Source of the DNA: Pseudophaeomoniella oleicola | Taxonomy: Eukaryota > Ascomycota > Eurotiomycetes > Phaeomoniellales > Phaeomoniellaceae | Length of the DNA: 64,000 nt | NCBI GenBank assembly: GCA_003868215.1 | Contig: QWDQ01000021.1 | Location: 299,954-363,953 of the forward strand | Reading direction: 5' to 3' | In this document: positions 21,616 to 34,917 of the stretch, piece after piece | Numbering within the stretch: position 1 is the first letter of the stretch | How the letters are laid out: each line of letters begins with the position of its first letter | Notes under the pieces: generated by a model | Seen by the model: only the letters and a program-made list of their open reading frames with translations | What the model was told of the DNA's origin: nothing | Database searches by the model: none | Made by a program: the position numbers and the translations under genes

Positions 21616-22803
21616 ATGTTGGCAAGATCAGTTTTGCGCAGCACGCCGGTGCGAGCTGCAGCGCGACAAACCTTTCATCAGACAAGCAAGGTACGTTCAA
21701 TATCATCAATTGCCTCAACAAAGGTCCGGACGGATGTCGGATTTTGCAATATGGACTGTAACTGACTTGTTGTGCTCTCTAGCGGTTTGCTTCGACCTCA
21801 TCAGGTTCCGCCGATGGAGCCTCCCCCTTCTATCTCAATCTTCACCTCTCGGTCGCCAGTGCAGCTGCTCTGGGTTCGATAGCCTACTACTATCACACCT
21901 TTGGTCGTGAAGCCTTTGCTATGACCCCGGCGGAAGAAGGGTAACCATTCCCGAACGAATCCGGTCAAGGCTTGACTGACAATGGTGCTGCAGACTTCAC
22001 CCTACTCAATACCCATGGGAACACACAGAGTGGACTAAGACTTTCGACCATCAAGCGTACGCTTAACATCCTCCTGAACAAATTTACTGTCTGACATATG
22101 GTATAGTCTTCGCCGTGGTTTCATGGTCTATCGCGAGGTCTGTTCCTCTTGCCATTCCTTGAGGCGACTCCCTTATCGTTCATTTGTCGGAGTCATGGCC
22201 ACTGTCGACGAGATGAAGGCTATGGCGGAAGAGAATGAATACGATACCGAGCCAAACGACGAAGGTGAGATCGAGAAGCGACCTGGAAAATTGTCCGATT
22301 ACCTCCTTCCACCATATAAGAACGATGAGGCTGCTCGTGCTGCCAACAATGGTGCTCTACCACCAGATCTATCTCTCATCGTCAAGGCCCGACACGGTGG
22401 CTGCAACTACATCTTCAGTCTCCTTACTGGCTACCCTGAGGAGCCCCCAGCTGGTGCATCAGTCCAAGAAGGTCTCAACTTCAACCCATACTTCCCAGGT
22501 ACCGGCATTGCTATGGCTCGTGTGTTGTACGACGGTCTTGTTGAGTACGAGGATGGCACACCAGCGACTACGAGTCAAATGGCCAAGGATGTTACCGAAT
22601 TCTTGAACTGGGCAGCTGAACCCGAGATGGATCAGAGAAAGTTGATGGGTGTCAAGGTTCTGACAATTACGGCTGTGCTTTGGGCATTGAGTGTGGCGGT
22701 CAAACGGTACAAGTGGGCACCTCTCAAAACGAGAAAGATTGTCTACAATCCACCAAAGGATATCAAGAAAGGACCCAAAGGTTCATGGTCTGGTGATCAG
22801 TGA
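21616..22803 (+). CDS. CYT1: cytochrome c1, heme subunit of respiratory complex III (330 aa)
   Basis: Four exons encode mitochondrial cytochrome c1, which passes electrons from the Rieske protein to cytochrome c. Introns are 21691-21782 (92 nt), 21941-21993 (53 nt) and 22057-22106 (50 nt); exons of 75, 158, 63 and 697 nt sum to 993. Exon 1 is the mitochondrial presequence ([20 protein letters not shown], rich in Arg and Ser). A hydrophobic sorting segment follows ([20 protein letters not shown]). The conserved [20 protein letters not shown] leads into [12 protein letters not shown]. The heme-binding CSSCH sits at about residues 111-115. The axial-ligand region has [16 protein letters not shown], where the Met supplies the sixth ligand. 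The C-terminal anchor is [19 protein letters not shown]. It is divergent from the channel gene. All junctions restore the family sequence without a gap. Confidence 0.96.
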
Positions 22804-24214
22804 GCGAATAGCATGGCAGAATTGTAGACCTTGTACTTATTGTATTTTTCTCTTTTGATCTGGTCTTAGCAGCAAGAGAAAAAAGATGGTGTCTAGGAGA
22901 CATCAATTTGTACATTGACAAAGATCTTGGTTAAAACCTGAACATGGCTGTTTCTCATTCAAGTAGGATTGCATCGTAGCATGTTTCTCCATAATACACC
23001 TACGTAGGTAGGTATGATAGACAGTATTTGACATTTGGGACCGCAAACAATCAACATCATCACCTGCAGCAGGCTCGTTGGGCGGTTGTGTCTGCTTGTC
23101 ATGTTCCGTCTAGCTGATGAGACCACAAGATCTCAAAGACTATGCTGATGGTACTACAAGGTAGGCAGTCATATACCATCTATCCCATATCACAGCAGTA
23201 TCTTGTCCGCCGAATTACTCTCCCAAGCCTTGCGAACCGTCTCTCGCTACGACGTATAATCTGACGATCGTTTTAGTTGTTCGTCTGGCTAATCCAGCTA
23301 TCAATTGGACTCAAACATCGTTCTCGAATATGTTGTAGAACAGCTCTGCTACATTAATACCTAAAGGACATCCGATGCGAGAGTCCAGCCTCAACGTCTT
23401 CGCTTATCAAATAGATATCTTGAGGACAAAGAACAATCGCGCAAGTCGTCATACAGGTCTACTGTGATAATTTACTGCAGATGCATTCGCTGAAGTTCAG
23501 GATTAGTTCTCGTTACGATTACTCGTTTTGTATTTTGCAGTCTGTATGCTTGTGAGCATAATCTTGTTGAAACTGTGCTCTTTGGCTGAGCGATATTGAG
23601 AGCAAATTGCATCAGCCGCTGTGAGTGAGAAGCCTTCACCTTGCTACTACGCAAGACCTAGGTGCAGGTACAGTTAAAGCCATCTCCCTAGCGACCCTAG
23701 CGGCGTAGGCTAGAGGGCTTTCGGTGGAGTAACATGGTTAAAACGATAACTCCCTCTACTGGCGACCTAGGGCGTATGGAATTCATAAAAGATGTGATTT
23801 CTTGGTCAAGCTCCAGACGCTATCGGAGTAGTACGGTTAAGGGGCAATGACGTCGTAACTCAAGCATTGGGGTTCCTTGGAGCTCAACAGCCCGTGGGGT
23901 AATTAGGTAGTGATCCTGCTCGCCATGCTATCCTCTAGCCTCCACGTCTCAACCATTTGATCGGCGATGATACTTCCCTTCTGTGGTAACATCATCGTAC
24001 CTCCCCCAAGGTTCAGGTGTCATCCTCCGTTCTCGCTTCATTATTTAGCTCAGGTACCCGGGAACTTGCATGCTCTTCAATTTTCTACTGCCAGAACAGC
24101 ATTGTGAGATCAGCATCCTCTCTTGTATATGTTGAGCTTTTCTCTCTGGATCCTACAGCTCTGAAGCTGTCGTCAACCTGGATATTGTTGCAGCTAGACA
24201 GAATACCTTCAACC
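22804..24214. other. 1.4-kb intergenic region, no supported gene
   Basis: It contains the 3' UTR of CYT1 and the promoter/leader of GDB1. A CACCTACGTAGGTAGGTA motif lies at 22998-23012, and the imperfect inverted pair CCCTAGC / GCTAGAGGG lies near 23694-23720. Only small random ORFs occur. Confidence 0.5.
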
Positions 24215-27200
24215 ATGGCAGAAGCGTCGAAGCAGGTCTACTTGCTGCCGTTGACAGACAATGGCGCTCCAGATATTCCTGGAGGTTACATCTACCTCCC
24301 ACCGCCGACGGATCCCGCTTACATTCTTCGCATTGCCATTGAAGGTACTAGCTCCATCTGCCGGGAGGGTAGTTTCTGGATCAATACCCCAGCTCCGGGA
24401 GAGAAATTCCAGCGCTCAAGGTTCCGAGAATTCAAGTGAGTACTTGCATCTGCTTGTAGATGGTTCTGACCGCCTGTAGACTCGAGCCTGATTTCAACAA
24501 GACGATCGAAATTGATATACCAATCGTAAGCGCCGGTGCATTCGCCTTTTATACCACATATACGCCGCTTCCAGAGTTTTCAACCTCTTCTTTGAAAACG
24601 CCTGAGCCGACTAGAACAGAAACCCACTATGTCGACGTCGAGCCGCGACTCACGTTGGATGGGAGTCTACTCCCTGTCGATGCTCTATCTATATTTTCCG
24701 TCATATCTAAATTCATGGGCAACTCTCCGAAGGATTTCGACAAACACCTACGAGGGATCAGCCAGAGAGGTTATAACATGGTTCACTTCACGCCACTGAT
24801 GCAGCGGGGGAACTCCAATTCACCGTACAGTATTTACGATCAATTAGCCTGGGACTCTGGATGCTTCCCAAATGGAGAACAGGATATCGCCGGCATGATT
24901 AAAAAAATGGAGTCAGAGTATGCTTTGTTGGGTCTAACCGATGTGGTTTGGAACCATACTGCCAACAACAGCAAGTGGTTAGAGGAACATCCTGAGGCTG
25001 GTTACAACGTGGAGACGGCGCCTTGGCTCGAATCAGCTTTAGAATTGGATACAGCATTACTAGCTTTCGGTGAGCGACTGGAAGAGCTTGGTTTGCCGAG
25101 AGATTTGAAGTCTATCGATGATCTCAACAAGGTCACAGGTGCCGTGAAGGAGCATGTCATAAGCAAGATCAAGCTTTGGGAATTCTATGGAGCGAATGTA
25201 AATCGCGACTCCAGGGCCATCCTGGAAGCTTACACTACCGGTGATATCAAGATACCAAAAGGTGGCTTCGGAGACTCTGGTATAGGTGGCCTTGACGTAG
25301 TCAGGTCCTGGTCCTTGTATCAAAAGGCTCAGTTTCTTAGGGAAAATGGTATGCTGAATGGTCTTCGGATTGACGGAAGGTGGTGTCGACAGGTAGATCC
25401 AGCGGTCGGCGCTGCGCTGGTCACTGCTATTCATGGCCGATACGAGGAAAAGAGAGACATCTCGCCTGTTGAGAGTACGATCGAAAGCGTCCTCAACGAG
25501 CTCAATCTTCCCTTCTATCGACAATATGATGAGGACGTCGCGGCTATCCTTGATCAAGTCGCTGGACGTGTGAAGTATCTCCGACTAGATGAACATGGAC
25601 CCAAACTAGGTCCAATCACCAAAGACAGCCCTTTCATTGAATCCTATTTCACCAGATTGCCACTGAACGAGATCACCAGGAAACACAATCCGAAGTCATT
25701 GGCCCTCGTCAACAATGGATGGATCTGGGCCGCGGATGCAATGAAGGATAATGCTGGTCCGGATTGGAGACCATATCTCCGACGCGAAGTCATCGTTTGG
25801 GCTGATTGTGTGAAATTAAGGTACGGCAAGGGCCCTGAAGATAATCCATTCCTGTGGGACTTCATGACGAGGTATACAAAATTGATGGCCAAGTATTTTG
25901 CCGGCTTTCGCATTGACAATTGTCACTCGACCCCTCTCCATGTCGCCGAATATCTTCTTGATCAGGCACGATCTGTGAGGCCAAACCTCGCTGTTTTTGC
26001 CGAACTCTTCACTGGATCTGAGGAAATGGACTACGTCTTCGTCAAGCGTTTAGGTCTGAGTGCCCTGATTAGGGAAGCAATGCAAGCTTGGAGTACGCAA
26101 GAAATCAGTCGACTTGTTCACAAGCATGGAGGCCGTCCCATCGGTAGCTTTGAGCTTGACGTAAAGATTGAACCACGGAACCCGAAAGGTACCCAACGTC
26201 TGACAAATGGTTCGACGCCCTCTGAGAAGGCTGTGAAGCATATTCGACCAAGTCCCCTGCATGCACTTTTCATGGACTGTACGCACGACAATGAGACTCC
26301 AGCACAGAAGAGAGATGCCCGTGACACTCTGCCTAACGCTGCTCTGGTCAACATGTGTGCATCTGCTACTGGGAGTGTTATGGGCTACGACGAAATCTAT
26401 CCCAAACTTGTGGACCTAGTCAAGGACACACGTTCATATTCATCAATCTCTTCTGAGTCTGAGGTCAAATCCGGTGCTTCTGGCGAGGGCGGTATCGCTG
26501 GCATCAAGAAGCTGCTGAACCACATCCATACTTTGATGGGGAAAGACATGTACGACGAGACACATATCCATCATGAAGGCGAGAACATCACCGTCCACAG
26601 AGTCCATCCGGAATCAAGGAAGGGCTATTTTCTTATTGCACACACCGCATTTCCTGGTTATGGTAATGGCAATGGTGGGCTAGCTCCAGTCCGTTTGACC
26701 GGAACAAAAGCCAAGCTCCTCGGCAGCTGGATGTTAGAGGTTGACGCAAGTGATGAAGCGAAGAAAACAGCACAAAGCGACCCGAAGTTCCTCAAAGGTC
26801 TTCCAAGCCGGACGATCGAACTGAAGGGCATGCGTGTAGTTAGCGAGGGTGCTGACACTGTCATCTCCATTCCTGACCAGTTTCCTCCTGGATCTATTGC
26901 ACTTTTCGAGACCTGGATTCCCGGTGCCGAGCACGAAGAAGGGCTAGGTAAATTTATAACGCAAGGAGTAAACGAGGCCTTTGGAGATCTCGATCTGATT
27001 GATCTCAATTTCTTGCTGTACAGATGCGAAGCCGAGGAGAGAGACTCCAGCGATGGTCGAGATGGTGTGTATAGCATTCCAGGGCACGGCCCACTTGTCT
27101 ACGCTGGTCTTCAAGGCTGGTGGAGCGTCCTCGAGAACATTGTCAAGTACAACGATCTTGGCCACCCCGTTTGTAATCATCTACGCGAGGGCAAATGGGC

Positions 27201-28951
27201 TCTTGATTATGTTGTGGGTAGGATTGAGCGAATCTCCAAACAAGAGGAATACAAAAAGCTACATAAACCGGCGGCGTGGTTCAAGGAACGTTTTGACGCA
27301 GTGCGATCCGTTCCCAGTTTCCTTCTTCCCCGGCTGTTTGCAATGATCATTCAAACAGGATATACGGCAGCCTGGACTCGGGGATTAGAGTTGTTCAACT
27401 CTGATATTCAGCATGGACAGCAATTCCTACAGAGTCTCGCCATGGTTAGCGTTCAACAAACAGGTTATGTCAAATCTGCTTCTCTCTGGCCCACAAAGTC
27501 CGTACCCAGTCTTGCCGCTGGTCTACCCCATTTTGCAGTCTCATGGGCCCGATGCTGGGGCAGGGATGTTTTTATCTCACTTCGGGGTCTTTTCTTGTGC
27601 ACGGGTAGATTCGAAGAAGCCAAGGAGCACATAATCGCGTTCGGAAGCGTCTTGAAGCACGGACTGATCCCCAACCTGCTCAGCAGTGGTGCTGCACCAC
27701 GGTACAATTCACGAGATTCGCCCTGGTTCTTTTTGCAAAATATCCAAGACTACACCAAAATCGTACCAAATGGTTTAGAGATCTTGAAGGCGAATGTTCC
27801 TCGTCGTTTCTTGCCCTACGATGATACCTGGTTCTCTCATGACGACCCGAGGGCCTATTCGAAAACCTCAACCATCGAGGAGATTATCATCGAGATCTTT
27901 CAGCGCCATGCATCGGGCTTATCCTTTCGGGAATATAACGCGGGTCCTAAGCTTGATATGCAGATGAAATCGGAAGGTTTTCAGATTGATGTCCATGTCG
28001 ACTGGAAGACCGGCATTATCTTTGGAGGCAGCCAGTTCAATTGTGGAACGTGGATGGACAAAATGGGTGAAAGCGAACGTGCTGGTAGCAAAGGTGTACC
28101 TGGTACACCCCGCGACGGGGCTGCTGTCGAGATTACCGGTCTCACATACAGCGCTCTGAAGTGGGTCAGCGAGCTTGCTGAGACCGGAAAGATCAAGCAA
28201 GATGGCGTTACTACAGATCAAGGATCCAAGATCTCCTTTGCCGAATGGGCCAGTAGAATCAAGGAAAATTTCGAGAAGTGCTACTGGATTCCTGAAGATG
28301 CAAAGGAAGACTCTTCATTCGACATTGACGCGAAAATCATCAACCGCCGAGGTATCTATAAGGACCTTTATAGGTCTGGCAAACCATACGAGGATTACCA
28401 GTTGCGAGCCAACTTTCCAATCGCTATGGCTGTAGCGCCAGAACTTTTCACGCCTGATCGCGCACTGGTGGCACTCTCTGTTGCCGACAAGGCGCTGAGG
28501 GGACCAACGGGCATGGCAACGCTCGACCCCTCAGACCAGAACTACCATCCTTATTACAACAACTCGGAAGATTCTGACAACTTCGCAACATCAAAAGGTC
28601 GAAATTACCACCAAGGGCCGGAATGGCTTTGGCCAACTGGGTTTTTCCTCCGGGCCTTGCTCACGTTCGACTTGAAACGTCGAGACACGCCAGCAGGCAG
28701 ACTCGAATCCTTCCAGCAGGTCACCCGTCGGCTGGCTGGATGCAAGCAGGCTATCAAGGACAGTCCCTGGAAGGGCTTGACCGAGCTCACGCAAAAGAAT
28801 GGGGAATACTGTCCAGATTCGGTAAGACTATTTTGCATCCTGTGAAATGAGTTCCGCTAATAGAACATAGTCCCCGACTCAAGCTTGGTCTGCAGGTTGC
28901 CTGATCGATCTGTTTCATGATGCCCAGGCGTTAACATTCCAGCATAAATAG
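24215..28951 (+). CDS. GDB1: glycogen debranching enzyme (1547 aa)
   Basis: Three exons (221, 4342 and 81 nt; introns 24436-24479 of 44 nt and 28822-28870 of 49 nt) encode the bifunctional debranching enzyme: 4-alpha-glucanotransferase plus amylo-alpha-1,6-glucosidase, cytosolic. The length matches yeast Gdb1 (1536 aa). In the transferase half (GH13-like), HFTPLMQRGNSNSPYSIYDQ is conserved. The nucleophile Asp is about residue 553 in FRIDNCHSTP and the acid/base Glu about 582 in FAELFTGSEEMD; this 29-residue spacing equals that in yeast. The glucosidase half (GH133) has SWARCWGRDVFISLRGLF, NCGTWMDKMGES, PRDGAAVEITGL and GPEWLWPTGFF. The small last exon restores SSPTQAWSAGCLIDLFHDA, the usual C-terminal end. 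The open frame extends upstream of 24215 without any ATG, so the ATG at 24215 is the start. Confidence 0.96.
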
Positions 28952-29485
28952 ATCTGCATGGGTGTTGGCAGCAATGCGCCCAGCCTCTGATTCACACTTC
29001 GCGAACGTAAGATTTCAGCAGCCTCCTCTGGCCATTTGTTCCTTAGAACTAGATGTCCAAAGTCGCTTGCTACGCATGAGGCAGCACGATCAGAACAGTA
29101 AATAATGGCCTCACGGTGCGTGGATTTCAGACGGGGGCTTTGATTTCCGGAAATATATAAACAGACATACCAAATACAAACTCATCTATCCTATTACTAT
29201 TTGTGAGATCGTGATAGGCTTCGGACGGCAAAGGCGAGAGAGTGTGTGGGGATGGAAGATGAGGACCCTGAGCGTCATGCGACGAAAATTGTTTCTAGCC
29301 CTTCAACATCCCCACACTGCCAATGAAGAGCATTGACTCAATTCCCCGCCTCAAGGATTGTTTGTAGCCAGTTCGATATTCGTTGTGAAAAGTAGCCTGT
29401 TGGTATCTCTTGAAGGTGCTTTCACTAGACTGTAACGACAGTTAGGAACCCCGAGCTTTTGTACATCTCGGAATAAGCGAGCGCC
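28952..29485. promoter_or_regulatory. GDB1-ARO3 intergenic region / ARO3 promoter
   Basis: This 534-bp gap in a tandem pair holds the 3' UTR of GDB1 and the promoter of ARO3, including the TGACTCA element at 29334-29340. No gene is seen. Confidence 0.6.
29334..29340. promoter_or_regulatory. TGACTCA general amino acid control element (Gcn4/Cpc1/CpcA type)
   Basis: A perfect TGACTCA, the bZIP Gcn4/CPC1 consensus, lies 146 bp before the ARO3 start codon. ARO3 orthologues are established targets of general amino acid control. The site is seen directly; its use here is inferred. Confidence 0.6.
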
Positions 29486-30786
<1,301 letters not shown>

Positions 30787-32545
30787 TGCATTGTGCTTGC
30801 AAAATCGCCACTATTACCTTTGTTTCTTGTATGATAATACCCTCTCATGCTTTTCTTATCAGGTTTGGAGGGGGGATAAAAGCAAATGTATTTCTGGGGC
30901 CTCAGGTCTCTTCCAACCAGATGTTGGTATTACTTCTCGTAATTCAGATATACCTGAGGGAGACATGTTGGCATTTAATCTCTTAGGGGGCTTCTAGCAA
31001 CACCTGCTCAAGATAACAGAAAGGGTAATACCTCGTGTGACCTTGATATTCCAAGCGAGCCTGATGGCAAGGCAGTCTCTCGTCATAAATAAGCCACACA
31101 ATACGACAAGACCTTTTTTTTGGTAGGTACCCAAAAGATCGAGCAATAGACACGGTGCATTTACGACGCTGACAGGGGGTCCGTGTCGGATGCCGCACAG
31201 AGATCACGAGAGATTGGGGGTTGAAGATGGGCCTAGACAGTCCTTTTCTCGGTGGTTGTAAAAGTGACTGAATGCTAGATAACTTATATACGGTGTACCC
31301 TTTGATTCGGTGGCATCTAATCGTCTTCTTTAAGCCGTATGGCGTTCGAACAAGGATCTCGACTCGGGAGCGATGTCTACTTGTAGATAAGTAAGAGTAA
31401 TTAGCGAAACATGGGGTAACTTAACGTTAGGAATCGATTAAGTTATATAAATAATATCAATTGGTCGTCTCGTACGTCTCCATCAACTTGAGTCGGATGA
31501 ATTGTAGCTGCATAAGTTAGTATTACAACTAACAAATCAATAGTAGCATCTGGGATCGACGTTTGAGAAAAAGCAAAGAGCCCCAAGGCAAGCCTCATAC
31601 CTCAGTTGGCAATAATAGCTACTTCGGCTACACCTATGTCCCGATCTGGCATGTTGGTATGTTGGTATGTTGGCGACTTCGCCGGGAGGATCCCATCACA
31701 GTGACCACCCGGCGGCCAAGAATATTGTCTTACAGGCAGGATCCTTTCTATACTTGCCATCAGCCTACAACAAGATCAGGGCCAAGGAGGAGAGACAGCC
31801 ACGGCAGACAAGAGTAGATGTGTACACTACAGATTGGATACAATACACTGCTCATTGTACCGAATAAAATCACTTCGCTTTTGCGTCCCATGTTTCCGGA
31901 TACAGTCGCCTAAGAATACTACATTTGCACAACCCACGCTCGCAACCACAACCATCCTAGTCCGAGAGGCGTTGAGGCGTCTTTCGCTCGTCGCCATAGC
32001 CACAGAAAAAGAGTAAAAGCTATGGTCAATCAGAAGATAAGCAGGGTCTTCTTATCTTCCAATGACCTGCCATGGAGTGTTCGATCAACCAGGGTCGATC
32101 TGCCGCATGCACTAGACTGAGCAGAGTGACTTGTCTATTCTGTCGAACCTTCGGAAACCATGTTACATAGTACCTCATTGGGGTCCTGTCCACCACTTCG
32201 CACCCAAATCAGCTATTGCAAGGATGCGGGCGTTGATCCCGATCATGGCGCCATTTTCAGCTTCATGCAGCCTCGGCCTAGAACGAACCACTTGACGTAT
32301 GTAAGCTCCAGAAGGTGCTGAAACCTTGGTAGGCAGGACAACCTGCAATATCCAAAAGAAGCTGGGTGATCCCGGTCTATATCTGCAAGGCACCATCCAT
32401 TTCTTCTTCCTGCTTTCCTGCCGGGAGCTCAGTCTGGTCCTTTTCTGTCATCTTCAATCTCTTGTCTCGCCACATTGTTGATCACGTTGCCTGTTGCAAG
32501 CTGTTGACCATAGCTTCTTATGAGTCCGGTCCCTTCAATGAGAAG
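30787..32545. promoter_or_regulatory. 1.8-kb intergenic region upstream of the amino acid permease
   Basis: No supported gene. The part at 31250-31530 is AT-rich. GATAAG lies at 31386-31391. A GATAAG inverted repeat lies at 32033-32059. A short tandem GTATGTTG repeat occurs near 31650-31673. The region holds the 3' UTR of ARO3 and the permease promoter. Confidence 0.5.
32033..32059. promoter_or_regulatory. GATA-factor site pair: perfect 9-bp inverted repeat
   Basis: GAAGATAAG (32033-32041) and its exact reverse complement CTTATCTTC (32051-32059) are separated by 9 nt, about 490 bp before the permease start. HGATAR pairs are the binding sites of nitrogen regulators of the AreA/Nit2 type, which control amino acid permeases. 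Function here is inferred. Confidence 0.5.
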
Positions 32546-34552
32546 ATGGACGGTGGACGCCATGGTTCTCTTTTCCCCGAAGACGGGGAAGACCGTCAAA
32601 GAAAGGCCTCTGTGATCAATGAACAAAAGGGTTACACCATCGGCGAGGCTGCTGATGTATATGGGAATATTGAAGAGGCCGAGGAGTATGGCTATGTATC
32701 CCGTGGGTTGAAGTCTCGACACATTCAATTCATTGCCCTCGGGGGGACAATCGGTACTGGTCTCTTCCTCGGAATTGGTCGTGCCTTCACCCAAGCTGGC
32801 CCATTATCCATTCTGCTCGGATACGCGCTGACCGGTGTTGCGATATACGCTATGGTAAATTTGAAAGGAGGTATGAAGACAGATCTCAGAACTAATGGCA
32901 ATAGATGCAATCGCTTGGAGAGATGGCTACGTGGCTTCCACTTCCTGGTGCAATTCCCCAGTTTTGCGCGCGCTACGCGGACGACGCCCTCGGTTTTGCA
33001 GTTGGTTGGAACGTGAGTACTCTCCAAAACTGCCGGCGAAGTGCTGCTGACCATAAGCTGGTAGAATTGGTATGCATCTTCGATTACGCTATGCACCGAA
33101 ATCTCTGCTGCGGCCATTGTGATCCAGTACTGGAAAGGAGCTGATGATATCAATGTGAGTGATCGAAACAGGATCCTGGTATCGTGCGCATTCTCATCGG
33201 TTGAACAGGTCGCTGCTTGGATTTCACTGATCGCTGTCCTTGTCCTCTGTCTCAACATATTCGCCGTATCTATTTATGGAGAAGCGGAATTCTGCTTCGC
33301 CGCTGTCAAGATCGTCACGATAGTTGGTTTGCTGATCCTTGCTTTAATCATCGATGTCGGAGGTGTTTCATCTCAGCCGCGTCTCGGATTTCATTATTGG
33401 AAGCATCCAGGTGCTATGAAACCGTACATTGCTAACGGTGCAGAGGGGCGTTTCCTGGGATGGTTTTCGACATTGGTCAACGCCGCATTTTCTTACGGCG
33501 GAGTGGAAGTGGTCGCCGTCGCCGCAGGCGAAGCAGAGAATCCCAGAAAGAACATCCCAAAGGCGGTTCGTCGCGTCTTCTGGCGTATTTTGTTCTTCTA
33601 TGTTCTGGGATCTCTTGCGATAGGTTTGTCTTTATGCTCACCAAGACGACGCAAGATGATGGGCTAACTATTGAGTCACAATCGTACGCAGGTGTCCTCG
33701 TTCCCTATGACGACGACCGCCTGCTCAGCGCTCAGGCAAGTGGTGCCGCTGGCGCAACAGCCTCTCCATGGGTCATAGCTATCAATCGCGCTGGAATCAA
33801 GGTTCTGCCATCTATCATCAACGCCGTCATCTTGACTTCTGCCAGTTCTTCAGCGAACGCATTTCTCTTCACGGGCTCTCGTTATCTCTTCGGTATTGCA
33901 CAGAATGGGCAGGCCCCTCGCATTTTCCTCAAGTGCTCGAAGAAGTGAGTAATGCTCGTATCATTAGAGGGCAACACTGATGGTGAATAGCGGAGTCCCC
34001 GTCTACTGTGTCGGCCTGACAGCTCTCATTATTGGTCTAACCTACTTGTCGTGCTCGAGCGGTGCCAACGTCGTGTTCGAGTGGTTCCAAAACCTTACCA
34101 CCATTGCTAGCCTGTTCACATGGTGCTCTATTTGCGTCGCATACATCCGTTTCTATGCTGCTTTGAAAGCCCAGGGAATCGACCGTGATACGCTGGTCTT
34201 CAAGTCGCCTTTTCAACCATACCTCGCGTGGGGATGTCTCATATTTTTCTCTGTTCTCATCGTCTTCAATGGATTTTTCACTTTTTGTCCCTGGGACGTC
34301 AATAGCTTCTTGACCAGCTACCTCGGCATTCCAATTTTCTTTGGGCTTTTCGGTTTCTGGAAGATCTTGAAACGTACAAAGTGGCGTGATCCTAGTGAAG
34401 TCGACTTGTTCACAGGGAAGGCTGCCCTGGATGCAGCCGATGCCCGTTGGCCGGAGAAAATACCCCGAAATATTTTTGAGGTAAGCTAAGATGCCGTCTC
34501 TCATGATATACGCTGATACTAGTTGCAGAAAATTTGGTTATGGATATGCTAA
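32546..34552 (+). CDS. amino acid permease, fungal YAT/AAT family (562 aa)
   Basis: Seven exons encode a 12-TM amino acid/proton symporter of the Gap1/Agp1-like family in the plasma membrane. Introns are 32855-32904, 33013-33064, 33155-33208, 33624-33691, 33945-33990 and 34481-34528. Exons of 309, 108, 90, 415, 253, 490 and 24 nt sum to 1689. The cytosolic N-terminus ends in the family signature LKSRHIQFIALGGTIGTGLF. Then come SLGEMATWLPLPGAIPQFCARY, NWYASSITLCTEISAAAIVI, SYGGVEVVAVAAGEAENPRK, INAVILTSASSSANAFLFTG and FTWCSICVAYIRFYAALKAQ. The tiny last exon gives IPRNIFEKIWLWIC, matching the usual ending. The start at 32546 (MDGGRHGSLFPEDGE) is the most plausible ATG; the open frame continues upstream, so a few more residues are possible. 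Substrate range cannot be told from sequence. GATAAG sites upstream suggest nitrogen control. Confidence 0.9.
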
Positions 34553-34917
34553 ATGTAATGCTTTCCCATGGATTGGACTGGGTACCCCTAGGAGGGTATA
34601 TATGGTGGAACATTGTATGCGAAGTCAAAGACGGTAGGTTCAGACAAACTGAGGCTGGACATCTCCTTGCCAACGTAGATATGTATTTGGGTCGAGTATC
34701 TCGAAACATCGTTTTCTGCTTGAATGCCTTGACATGTATATACTGCTCTCTTGGCTTGACTCAACATCAGCGGCCGCGTCATTTACTGAGATATACGCTT
34801 CGATTGTTGAGAGCACTGCGCCATTCAACAACTCACTCTCTTGTCCTTCATATTTCTGTTCTCATTTTTTTGGTTTAATCTCCCCAACTCAAGAACATTC
34901 ATAGTCACAGCAACACC
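34553..34917. promoter_or_regulatory. MSH4 promoter region
   Basis: This 365-bp gap separates tandem genes. TATATATGG at 34597-34605 is a TATA-like match about 310 bp from the start, so its role is doubtful. I see no meiotic URS1 (GGCGGC) site. Confidence 0.4.

Noticed and set aside
24017-24214. N-terminal extension of GDB1
   Set aside because: The frame is open but contains no ATG before 24215, and the extra residues are unlike the family.
31240-31530. AT-rich stretch as a repeat-induced point mutation (RIP) block
   Set aside because: Short and only moderately AT-rich, with no repeated copy in the window. RIP needs a dinucleotide index and a homologous copy, which I cannot compute.
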